This document shows positions 1-5,844 of a stretch of 6,165 nucleotides of DNA, piece after piece. The notes beneath the pieces were generated by a model, which searched no databases, had not been told where the DNA came from, and saw nothing but the letters and a program-made list of their open reading frames with translations. Origin of the DNA: Betaproteobacteria bacterium RIFCSPLOWO2_02_FULL_62_17 (lineage in GTDB: Bacteria > Pseudomonadota > Gammaproteobacteria > Burkholderiales > SG8-39); NCBI GenBank assembly GCA_001770355.1, contig MEQV01000115.1, positions 1-6,165 of the forward strand. The letters run 5' to 3'. Numbering within the stretch: position 1 is the stretch's first letter; every line of letters begins with the position of its first letter. A program made the position numbers and the translations under genes.

Positions 1-14
1 AGTTCACGCCGCGA

Positions 15-992
15 TCACTCAATCTGCATGCCGGTAGTCTTGACGACATTTGCCCATTTGGCGATTTCGTCGCGGAAATATTTCGTGAACTGTTCGGGCG
101 TGTCGCCCTGAGGATCCAGGCCCGCCCCGGCCAAACGCTGCTTGACTTCCGCGAGTGCCAGCAGCCGCTGAATATCGGTATTCACCTTGGACACCACGGC
201 CCCGGAAGTTCCCGCCGGTGCAAAGGCGCCATACCAGGTCAAGGCTTCGTAACCGGAAACTCCCGCCTCCCGCAGGGTTGGCATGTCGGGATACAGTGCC
301 GCGCGCCTGCCTCCGGTAACCGCCAGCGCGCGCAGCTTGCCCGAATTGATGTGGGGTATCGCCCCGGGAAGGGTGTTTATTGAAACCTGGATTCGGCCGG
401 AAATGAGATCGGTGTAAAGCTGCGAGATATTCTTGTAGGGCACGTGCACCGCATCCACCCCGGTCGTGCTCAGGAACAGCGCCATGAACAGGTGCCCTGA
501 GGAGCCGTTGCCGGTGGTGCCATAGGCAAGCTTGCCGGAGGGGGACTTTGCCAGCGCAACCAACTCCCTGACCGATTGCACTGGCTGGGAAGCGGGCATC
601 AGGAGCACACCATTGGTCGAGGCGACGCTCATGATGGGCACCAGGTCCTTCTGTGTATCGAATGGCAGGTTCTTGTACAGGCTGACGTTCACCGCGATGG
701 CCATGGTATGAATCAGTAGCGTGGATCCGTCAGCGGGCGACTTCGCAGCGACTTCGGTTGCAATGTTGCCGCCGGCCCCGACACGGTTTTCGACAATCAC
801 CGACTGGCCCCAGAACTCGCCCAGCTTCTGCGCGACGATGCGGGCAAGCACGTCCACCGAGCCACCCGCCGCAAATCCGATCACTATGCGTACCGGCTTG
901 GAGGGATAGGTCTGCGCCGCGGTGCCCGCGGCCGCGGCAAGCATTGCGCACAGGAGCCATCCTCTGGACCACCAGCAGGTTTTGCGTTTCAT
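15..992 (-). CDS. Bug/TctC-family periplasmic solute-binding protein (first copy)
   Basis: Predicted extracytoplasmic receptor of the tripartite tricarboxylate transporter (TctC, also called Bug) family, which binds carboxylates or other small organic molecules in the periplasm. The protein is 325-326 residues, the usual family length. An N-terminal signal peptide is visible: basic MKRK, a hydrophobic stretch to about residue 24, and probable cleavage after GTAA before QTYP (residue 27/28, counting from the upstream Met). The mature start YPSKPVRIVIGFAAGGSVD followed by LARIVA is the classic Bug opening. ENRVGAGGNIA (about 69-79), the PADG turn (88-90) and VPYKN (185-189) fit the family. Two in-frame ATGs lie at 995 and 992. 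I chose 992 because the GAGGAGG at 1000-1006 is 7 nt away rather than 4. It is the last gene of a minus-strand operon behind the amidohydrolase. No TctA/TctB membrane gene is present, as is usual for orphan Bug proteins. Family certain; ligand unknown. Confidence 0.95.
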   Translation of the reverse strand: MKRKTCWWSRGWLLCAMLAAAAGTAAQTYPSKPVRIVIGFAAGGSVDVLARIVAQKLGEFWGQSVIVENRVGAGGNIATEVAAKSPADGSTLLIHTMAIAVNVSLYKNLPFDTQKDLVPIMSVASTNGVLLMPASQPVQSVRELVALAKSPSGKLAYGTTGNGSSGHLFMALFLSTTGVDAVHVPYKNISQLYTDLISGRIQVSINTLPGAIPHINSGKLRALAVTGGRRAALYPDMPTLREAGVSGYEALTWYGAFAPAGTSGAVVSKVNTDIQRLLALAEVKQRLAGAGLDPQGDTPEQFTKYFRDEIAKWANVVKTTGMQIE

Positions 993-2047
993 CATTTTGC
1001 CTCCTCGATAGTTGCGGCGCGCCCCGCCGCCGCCTGCGGTGGCGCGGCGCCGCGCCCTTTGCCGGTTGTGTTGCTTTCAATGCCGAGACCCAGCAGCCGC
1101 GCGGCATTGCCGCCGAGAATTTTCGCCTTGTCGGCGGCGGAAATCTGCAGCGCGTCGACATGGCGGGTATCGGCCCCGATGAAAGGATCGTCCGAGCCCC
1201 ACAGCAGGTGCTCGGGCCCGACAATGCCGTGCGCCATGGTGAGCGCCGGTCCGTAAAACGATGCCGTGTCGTAATAGAGGCGCTTCGCGTACTCGCTGGG
1301 CAGCCGGTTGATGTGCGCCCTGCAGTCGGGAAACAGCCGGTAACCGTTGTCCAGGCGCTCCAGAATCATGAGCAAGGCGCCGCCGGTGTGGGCCATGATG
1401 TAGGGAAAATTGGGATAACGCTCGAAGATGCCGGAATAGATCAGGCGCGCTGCCGCCAGCGTGGTGTCGAATACGAATCCGACGCGCAGCGGCAGCTCGA
1501 ACTCCTCCATGTCGGCGGTGTGCGCCGGAAACATCGGATGCTCGAATACCGGGAGGCGCAGCGCGTCGATGCGCGCCCAGACCGCCTCGAAGCCCGGGTG
1601 ATTGAGCGGCAGACCCGCGACATTGGAGCCGATCATCACCCCGTGCAGGCCGAGTTCGCCGGTGATGCGGTCCAGTTCCGACAGCGAGGCCGGCACGTCA
1701 TCCAGCGGCAGGCTGCCCAGCCCGGCGAAGCGGTCCGGATGGCGCCGCACCAGCTGCGCGGTGACGTCGTTCATGTAGCGCGCCATTTCAATCTGGCGCG
1801 CCCCGCGCCACTCGTAGACATTGGGCGTGCTGAAACACAGCGCGCGCATGCCGATTGCCCTCGCATCCATGTCGCGCAAGCGCGCGTCGACATCGAACAT
1901 CGACTCCCGGTACCACAGCACCGTGTGCCCGTCGCGGCGCAACAGCGTCTGCCCGTCCGCGGTGGTCTGCGCCACCAGGCCGGCATCGGCAACCAGCTCA
2001 TCGACGTAATGGCGATCGACCAGGTGGGCGTGGATATCGATGATCAT
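992..2047 (-). CDS. ACMSD-like amidohydrolase (Amidohydrolase_2 family)
   Basis: Predicted metal-dependent TIM-barrel hydrolase or decarboxylase related to ACMSD, gamma-resorcylate decarboxylase and similar enzymes acting on aromatic or ring-derived carboxylic acids. The protein is 351 residues and probably cytoplasmic, with no signal peptide. Visible metal-site motifs in order: IIDIHAH at the extreme N terminus (H6, H8), VFEHP (H170), IMAHTGG (H220) and LLWGSDDP (D286). This is the normal HxH...H...H...D set. ILGGNAARLLGL (310-321) is the usual C-terminal helix. Residues 322-351 form an Ala/Gly/Pro-rich tail beyond it. The frame stays open to 2428, but MIIDIHAH at 2047 is the canonical family start; an upstream Met at 2119 would add 24 residues unlike the family. 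The Shine-Dalgarno sequence at 2047 is weak. The stop overlaps the start of the Bug gene, so the two are co-translated. Family very likely; the reaction cannot be read from sequence alone. Confidence 0.92.
   Translation of the reverse strand: MIIDIHAHLVDRHYVDELVADAGLVAQTTADGQTLLRRDGHTVLWYRESMFDVDARLRDMDARAIGMRALCFSTPNVYEWRGARQIEMARYMNDVTAQLVRRHPDRFAGLGSLPLDDVPASLSELDRITGELGLHGVMIGSNVAGLPLNHPGFEAVWARIDALRLPVFEHPMFPAHTADMEEFELPLRVGFVFDTTLAAARLIYSGIFERYPNFPYIMAHTGGALLMILERLDNGYRLFPDCRAHINRLPSEYAKRLYYDTASFYGPALTMAHGIVGPEHLLWGSDDPFIGADTRHVDALQISAADKAKILGGNAARLLGLGIESNTTGKGRGAAPPQAAAGRAATIEEAK
996..1007 (-). promoter_or_regulatory. Strong ribosome binding site inside the amidohydrolase 3' end, with stop/start overlap
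   Basis: On the minus strand GAGGAGG (1006 to 1000) lies within the last amidohydrolase codons (Glu-Glu-Ala) and is followed by CAAAATGATG. The amidohydrolase stop TGA (994-992) overlaps both possible Bug starts, ATG 995-993 and ATG 992-990. Spacing is 4 nt to the first and 7 nt to the second, favouring the second. This is a textbook translational-coupling arrangement. Confidence 0.8.
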
Positions 2048-2102
2048 CTGCCGCGACTCGTTGGCATGGGTCCTGGAAACACAGTTCTGAAGTTCAATCG
2101 AG

Positions 2103-2143
2103 TCTATATGCCGCGCCATCGCGTTTCGTTGATCCACGTCAAC
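2103..2143 (-). promoter_or_regulatory. Candidate promoter/operator for the amidohydrolase-Bug operon
   Basis: On the minus strand a TATAGA hexamer (2108 to 2103) could be a -10 box about 56 nt upstream of the amidohydrolase ATG. No good -35 lies at the expected distance. Instead the zone just upstream holds a perfect inverted repeat, GTTGA-N6-TCAAC (2128-2132 and 2139-2143), where an activator or repressor might bind. Start choice at 2047 is consistent with this, because a start at 2119 would lie upstream of the -10. Motif matching by eye only. Confidence 0.25.
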
Positions 2144-2212
2144 TCTCCGGGCGAGGCGGCGGGGAACATCTTCCCGTAATTCAAGCGACAATCCGTCCAC
2201 GGCACGCCGCTT

Positions 2213-2232
2213 GCCCGCTTTCATTGGCGGGC
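2213..2232. repeat. Short GC-rich inverted repeat in the pfk leader
   Basis: GCCCGC (2213-2218) and GCGGGC (2227-2232) form a perfect 6-bp stem with an 8-nt loop. It lies about 80 nt upstream of the phosphofructokinase start. No T-run follows on the plus strand, so it is not a typical intrinsic terminator. In sequence this GC-rich it may be chance. Confidence 0.3.
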
Positions 2233-2253
2233 CACGGGTCGGCCGCCGGCAGT

Positions 2254-2280
2254 GCGGTTCCTGAAATGCGCAGGAATCGT
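2254..2280 (+). promoter_or_regulatory. Candidate leader hairpin or operator upstream of the phosphofructokinase gene
   Basis: TTCCTG (2258-2263) and CAGGAA (2271-2276) are a perfect inverted repeat around a 7-nt loop. In RNA the stem extends outward through 2254-2257 and 2277-2280 to about 10 bp, including two G-U pairs. It ends 18 nt before the GGAGG ribosome binding site (2299-2303). It could be a 5'-UTR structure affecting translation or a dyad operator. There is no T-run, so a terminator is unlikely. I found no convincing sigma-70 promoter between 2048 and 2309 on the plus strand. Confidence 0.35.
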
Positions 2281-2309
2281 CCGGCGCGTGAAACAATCGG
2301 AGGCAAGGC

Positions 2310-3599
2310 ATGACAGGTCTGAAAAAGCTCGCAATCCTGGTAGGCGGCGGACCGGCGCCCGGAATCAACAGCGTGATCAGCGCCGCCACCATTCGCGCCC
2401 GGCTGCAGGGCATTGAGGTCCTGGGCATTCGCTACGGATTTTCGGAGCTCATGGCCGGCAGGCTCGATGGCGTACGCAGCCTGGAGATCGACGAGGTGAG
2501 CCGCATCCACTTTCTTGGCGGGACCTGCCTGGGCACTTCGCGCGCGAATCCGACCAAGCAGGCAGGACATCTGGACCAGGTGGTGAGGTCCTTGAACGAA
2601 CTCGGCGTGAGGATGCTGATCACCATAGGCGGCGACGACACGGCGTACGCCGCCATGAAGGTCGCCGAGCGCGCCGGGTCCGCGCTGCAGGTGGCGCACG
2701 TGCCGAAAACCATCGACAACGACCTTTCGCTTCCCGCCCACATCGATACCTTCGGTTTCCAGACGGCACGACACCTTGGCGTGTCGCTGGTCAAGAACCT
2801 GATGGTCGACGCACAGGCCTCGGGCCGCTGGTTTTTTGTCATCGCCATGGGACGCAAGGCCGGCCACCTGGCCCTGGGCATCTCCAAGGCCGCGGGTGCC
2901 ACTCTTGCCGTCATTCCGGAGGAGTTTGCCGGCGGCAAGGCCAGCCTGGACAAGATTGCCGACATCCTGACCGGCGCCATCATTAAGCGCATCTCCGAGG
3001 GCCACAAGGATGGCGTTGCCGTCCTTGCCGAGGGTCTGGCGGAGAGCATTCCCGAAGAAGAACTCAGCCGGCTCGGGCCAGTTGAACACGACGAGCACGA
3101 CCATATCCGTATTGCCGAGATCGACCTGGGACGCGGAATCAAGAAACAGGTGCAGACTCGCGTCGATAGCCTTGGCCTGCAGACCAACATCACCCCGAAG
3201 GACATCGGTTACGAGCTGCGCTGCGCGGATCCGATTCCCTACGATATCGAGTACACGCGCGATCTCGGTTATTGCGCCGCGAAATTTCTCATCGAAGGCG
3301 GCGCGGATGCCATGATTTCCGTGCAAGGCGGGCAATTCGTGCCGGTGCCGTTCTCGACCATGCTGGATCCTGCGACGGGGAGGACGCGGGTGCGCACCGT
3401 CAATATCCTTTCCACCCGATATGCGATCGCGCGCCGCTATATGGTGCGGCTGCGGCGCGATGATTTCAACAATCCGCACAAACTCGCCAGACTTGCGCAG
3501 GCCGCCGGCCTTTCCCCATGGGATTTCCAGAACCGCTTCGGCTACGTGGTGGACGACGAGCCGCCGCCCCTGACGCTGCTGGGCCCGCGCCGCGACTGA
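2310..3599 (+). CDS. 6-phosphofructokinase family protein, probably pyrophosphate-dependent
   Basis: Predicted cytoplasmic PFK-family phosphotransferase of 429 residues, longer than the roughly 320-residue E. coli ATP enzyme. Motifs in order: nucleotide/PPi loop LVGGGPAPGINSVI (10-23), GGTCLGTSRANP (70-81), IGGDD (106-110), PKTIDND (132-138, with D136 the likely catalytic base), MGRKAGHLAL (180-189), LAEG (239-242) and GYELR (300-304). GGDD in place of GGDGS, and Lys in PKTIDND in place of Gly, are the established signature of PPi-dependent enzymes, in which the extra Asp blocks ATP binding. GYExR is likewise typical of that group. The likely reaction is PPi plus fructose 6-phosphate to fructose 1,6-bisphosphate, reversible (EC 2.7.1.90); some relatives also use sedoheptulose 7-phosphate. 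GGAGG at 2299-2303, 6 nt before the ATG, fixes the start. It is a single-gene unit, divergent from the amidohydrolase and convergent with the second Bug gene. Family certain; PPi use inferred from motifs. Confidence 0.93.
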   Translation: MTGLKKLAILVGGGPAPGINSVISAATIRARLQGIEVLGIRYGFSELMAGRLDGVRSLEIDEVSRIHFLGGTCLGTSRANPTKQAGHLDQVVRSLNELGVRMLITIGGDDTAYAAMKVAERAGSALQVAHVPKTIDNDLSLPAHIDTFGFQTARHLGVSLVKNLMVDAQASGRWFFVIAMGRKAGHLALGISKAAGATLAVIPEEFAGGKASLDKIADILTGAIIKRISEGHKDGVAVLAEGLAESIPEEELSRLGPVEHDEHDHIRIAEIDLGRGIKKQVQTRVDSLGLQTNITPKDIGYELRCADPIPYDIEYTRDLGYCAAKFLIEGGADAMISVQGGQFVPVPFSTMLDPATGRTRVRTVNILSTRYAIARRYMVRLRRDDFNNPHKLARLAQAAGLSPWDFQNRFGYVVDDEPPPLTLLGPRRD

Positions 3600-3611
3600 G
3601 AAGCCGGACCC

Positions 3612-4580
3612 TCAATCGGCACGAATCCCGGCCTCGCGCACGATGACGCCGAAAGTTTCGCGGTCGCGCCGCTGCCGTTCGGCGAACTCCTCGGCCGAGC
3701 CGGTGAGAAGGTCGGCGCCGAGCGCGGTGAGCACTTTTCGCAAATCCGGCGTCTGCATGATGCGCACGATCTCGCGATTGAGCCGCGTGACAATGTCGCG
3801 CGCAATGCCCGCCGGCGCGTACACGCCGTGCGTGGTGCTCGCGTTCAGTTCCGTACCTGTTTCCGCCATGGTCGGCGTGTCGGGGAAGACCGAGGAGCGC
3901 GCAGGATTCGCCACCGCGAGGAGGCGCAGCTTGCCCGCCTTGATCTGCCCGATCGCTACGCCGACATCGAAGGTGAAGTCGATTTGCCCGCCCAGCAGCG
4001 CGGCGAGCGTTTCGGTCGAGCCCTTGAACGGGATATGGGTGGCCTCTATTTTTGCGGCGCGCGAGAACATCACCGCGGCGAGGTGCGGCGCGCTGCCGCT
4101 GCCACCGCTGCCATAGTTGAGCTTTCCCGGATTGGCACGCGCATAGGCGATCAACTCGGCGACGCTGTTGACGCCCAGGCTCGGGCGCACCACCAGGAAG
4201 GATGAAACGCGCGCCGTCGGGGCGATGGGCACGAGATCCTTCGCCACATCGAAGTTCATCTTGAAAAGGTGCGGGCCGACCACCACGGGGAAGCCCGGCG
4301 TATACAGCAGCAGATAGCCGTCAGGCGCGGATTTGGCCGTTTGCTCAAGCGCGATGACGCCGGCCGCGCCGACGCGGTTCTCGACCACCACGGGCTGGCC
4401 GAGCGTCTCGCCCAGGCGCGGCGCGATGGCGCGGGCGATCTGGTCGGGCGGCGTGCCGGGAGGGAGATTGACGAGCATGCGCACCGGCTTGACGGGCCAG
4501 GTCTGCGCCCACACCGTGGATGTCGCGGCTATGGTGGCGGCGAAAACCGCGGCACTCAAAAAGCGCGTGAGTTGATGCAT
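3612..4580 (-). CDS. Bug/TctC-family periplasmic solute-binding protein (second copy)
   Basis: Second orphan tripartite tricarboxylate transporter receptor, 322 residues, predicted periplasmic. The signal peptide is clear: MHQLTRFLSAAVFAATIAAT with probable cleavage at VWA before QTWP (25/26). The mature start QTWPVKPVRMLVNLPPGTPPD aligns with the first copy, as do ENRVGAAGVIALEQ (68-80), APDGYLLL (85-92), KLNYGSGGSGS (153-163), HIPFKGS (182-188), FPDTPTMAE (232-240) and YAPAGIA (254-260). The ligand-loop sequence is PPGTPPD rather than the AAGGSVD of the first copy, so the ligand probably differs. The frame stays open to 5555, but this start is fixed by the signal peptide and by GAGGAG at 4587-4592, 6 nt upstream. 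The 3' end faces the PFK gene across a 12-bp gap. It is divergent from the cupin operon and may share its substrate and regulation (inference). Confidence 0.95.
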   Translation of the reverse strand: MHQLTRFLSAAVFAATIAATSTVWAQTWPVKPVRMLVNLPPGTPPDQIARAIAPRLGETLGQPVVVENRVGAAGVIALEQTAKSAPDGYLLLYTPGFPVVVGPHLFKMNFDVAKDLVPIAPTARVSSFLVVRPSLGVNSVAELIAYARANPGKLNYGSGGSGSAPHLAAVMFSRAAKIEATHIPFKGSTETLAALLGGQIDFTFDVGVAIGQIKAGKLRLLAVANPARSSVFPDTPTMAETGTELNASTTHGVYAPAGIARDIVTRLNREIVRIMQTPDLRKVLTALGADLLTGSAEEFAERQRRDRETFGVIVREAGIRAD

Positions 4581-4586
4581 TCTCTT

Positions 4587-4592
4587 CTCCTC
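4587..4592 (-). promoter_or_regulatory. Ribosome binding site fixing the second Bug start
   Basis: GAGGAG on the minus strand lies 6 nt before the ATG at 4580. It supports the 322-residue protein with an intact signal peptide over the much longer open frame reaching 5555, whose first half would be antisense to both cupins. Confidence 0.75.
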
Positions 4593-4629
4593 GGGATCTA
4601 AGCCGGTGCCGCGTTGAACGCACAGCGAG

Positions 4630-4686
4630 CGGTGGTGAACAACGCAATTGGCTATATTATCGCGTTCGCAAGACGCGCCGGACGCG
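4630..4686 (+). promoter_or_regulatory. Candidate divergent promoter/operator region (cupin operon / second Bug gene)
   Basis: This is part of the 147-bp region between divergent genes. TATATTAT (4653-4660) is its only AT-rich island. It reads as a -10-like box on the plus strand (TATATT) and also on the minus strand (TAATAT, 4659 to 4654). The plus-strand -35 is poor; TGGTGA (4633-4638) is the best match, 16 nt before TATTAT. Immediately downstream is an imperfect palindrome, CGCGTTCG (4661-4668) and CGGACGCG (4679-4686), with a 10-nt spacer and one mismatch. It would cover a plus-strand transcription start. Eye-based prediction only. Confidence 0.3.
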
Positions 4687-4715
4687 ATGAACCGCCGCGG
4701 CGCTATCAGAAGCCC

Positions 4716-4721
4716 AGGGAG
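4716..4721 (+). promoter_or_regulatory. Ribosome binding site fixing the first cupin start
   Basis: AGGGAG lies 6 nt before the ATG at 4728. It favours this start over an in-frame Met at 4614, whose 38-residue extension would be encoded across the candidate promoter and palindrome. Confidence 0.7.
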
Positions 4722-4727
4722 AATTGC

Positions 4728-5288
4728 ATGGCCGAAGGACTCAAGCCGATACGCCGCGTCGTCACCGGCAATGACGCCCAGGGGCGCTCGCGCGTGCTGT
4801 GGGACAGCGCGGCGCCCAACGCCAATCCGCAGAAGGGCAAATCCGCGGGCATGACCGATGTCTGGGTGTACCCGAGCTGCCCGGTGAACATTTCCGTCGA
4901 TCGCGACGACGGCGCACTGCCCTTTCATTTCGAACCGCCGCATACCGGCGGGCATCTGCGCATCGTGCAGTCGGCGGGAAAACCCGCGGATTACGATCCG
5001 GCCGCCGACAACAGCACCGTCGCGCGGCATGCGCCGCGGCAGAACGAAGCGGGCGGTGCCTGGTACCAGGGCGGACAGAACTATTTCGCATCGCCTTATC
5101 ACAAGTCCGAGACGCTGGACTACGGCATCGTGCTCGAAGGCCAGCGCGTCCTGCAGCTCGACGATGGCGAGCGGGTGATGAATCCCGGCGATGTCGTGGT
5201 GCAGCTTGGCAACTGGCATGGGTGGTCCAACCGCACCGGATCGAGCCTGATGGCGTTCGTGATGATGGGAGCCAGTTTGGATGAGTGA
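4728..5288 (+). CDS. Cupin-domain protein (cupin 1 of a tandem pair)
   Basis: Small single-cupin protein of 186 residues, probably cytoplasmic, with no signal peptide. The N-terminal part (LKPIRRVVT at 5-13; VWVYPS at 45-50; HFEPPHTGGHLRIV at 67-80) is shared in outline with the next gene. The C-terminal cupin core runs from about 122 to 182: YHKSETLDYGIVLEG (124-138), LDDGE (144-148), NPGDVVVQ (152-159) and NWHGWSNR (162-169). H125 and H164 are the likely metal ligands, with E128 a possible third. The two-motif barrel fits the small cupin-2 group often found among catabolic genes, which includes metal-dependent oxygenases and isomerases as well as binding proteins; the reaction cannot be assigned. 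It is the first gene of the plus-strand operon. Its end overlaps the next start by 8 nt (ATGAGTGA), implying coupled translation. Confidence 0.9.
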   Translation: MAEGLKPIRRVVTGNDAQGRSRVLWDSAAPNANPQKGKSAGMTDVWVYPSCPVNISVDRDDGALPFHFEPPHTGGHLRIVQSAGKPADYDPAADNSTVARHAPRQNEAGGAWYQGGQNYFASPYHKSETLDYGIVLEGQRVLQLDDGERVMNPGDVVVQLGNWHGWSNRTGSSLMAFVMMGASLDE

Positions 5289-5832
5289 AAAGGTGAAACC
5301 GGTGCGGCGCATCGTCACCGTCGACAGGGAGGACGGCACCTCCACGGCGATCCAGGACGGGCCGTCGCCCGATGTGCGCACCGATCCGGCGCGGCCCGGC
5401 TTCGCTGCCACGCGCATCTGGGTGACCGACAGGACGCCGGCGCGCCTCAAGGGCGTGCGCGAGAGCCTGGGCGCGCCGCATACCCTGGAGCCGCCGCCCG
5501 GGGGATCGGTATGCCGCGTCGTGAGCTTCCCGCCCGAGGACGGCTTCCTGCGCAAGGTGGGCGCGAAAGAGGTGCAGCAATACTTCGAGTCGATGGGCTC
5601 GCCCGGCGCCTCGACGCATCACGCGAAAGCGCCGCACCCGTACATGCAGAAGACCAGGACGCTCGATTTCTGCCTGATCCTGGAGGGCGAGATCACGCTG
5701 ATTCTCGACACCGAAGAAGTGCATCTCAAGGCGGGGGACACCGTGGTGCAGCGCGGCACCAATCACGCCTGGAGCAACCGCTCGGCCGCTGCCTGCGTCA
5801 TAGCGTTCTCCTCGCACGACGCGACATCCTGA
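5281..5832 (+). CDS. Cupin-domain protein (cupin 2, paralogue lacking a motif-1 histidine)
   Basis: Single-cupin protein of 183 residues, paralogous to the preceding gene. Shared features are the KPVRRIVT start (6-13), IWVTD (46-50), LEPPPGGS (69-76) and the barrel: KTRTLDFCLILEGE (124-137), KAGDTVVQRGT (150-160), NHAWSNR (161-167). Over an ungapped 44-residue core stretch I count 22 identities with cupin 1. The position of cupin 1 H125 is Q123 here, and E128 becomes R126, while H162 of motif 2 is kept. The metal site may therefore be altered or lost, or may use nearby H114, H115 or H119. GGGAG at 5267-5271 lies 9 nt before the ATG. The start overlaps the cupin 1 stop by 8 nt and the stop is 12 nt before the SMP-30 gene, so all three form an operon. 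A heteromeric complex with cupin 1 is possible (inference). Function unknown. Confidence 0.9.
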   Translation: MSEKVKPVRRIVTVDREDGTSTAIQDGPSPDVRTDPARPGFAATRIWVTDRTPARLKGVRESLGAPHTLEPPPGGSVCRVVSFPPEDGFLRKVGAKEVQQYFESMGSPGASTHHAKAPHPYMQKTRTLDFCLILEGEITLILDTEEVHLKAGDTVVQRGTNHAWSNRSAAACVIAFSSHDATS

Positions 5833-5844
5833 CACGGAAGAATT

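Noticed and set aside
758..2179. 473-codon plus-strand open frame opposite the amidohydrolase and the start of the Bug gene
   Set aside because: The translation is Arg/Gln/His-rich with no recognisable motif, and it is fully antisense to two well-recognised genes. Long antisense frames are expected in GC-rich coding DNA.
2213..2232. GCCCGC/GCGGGC hairpin as an intrinsic terminator
   Set aside because: No T-run follows on the plus strand and no gene ends nearby; kept only as a short inverted repeat.
2048..2428. 127-codon N-terminal extension of the amidohydrolase
   Set aside because: It overlaps the divergent promoter region and the start of the PFK gene, and is unlike the family, whose members begin at or very near the DxHxH motif.
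2181..3479. 432-codon minus-strand open frame opposite the phosphofructokinase gene
   Set aside because: It has no family motifs and only follows the codon bias of the PFK gene, whose motifs are unambiguous.
3600..3611. Bidirectional terminator between the convergent PFK and Bug genes
   Set aside because: The 12-bp gap contains no stem-loop or T-run that I can see.
4614..4727. 38-codon N-terminal extension of cupin 1
   Set aside because: It crosses the AT-rich promoter-like island and palindrome. The start at 4728 has a well-spaced AGGGAG and matches the N terminus of cupin 2.
4581..5555. 325-codon upstream extension of the second Bug frame
   Set aside because: It is antisense to both cupins and the intergenic region, has no motifs, and would bury the signal peptide internally. 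The Bug start at 4580 has its own strong ribosome binding site.
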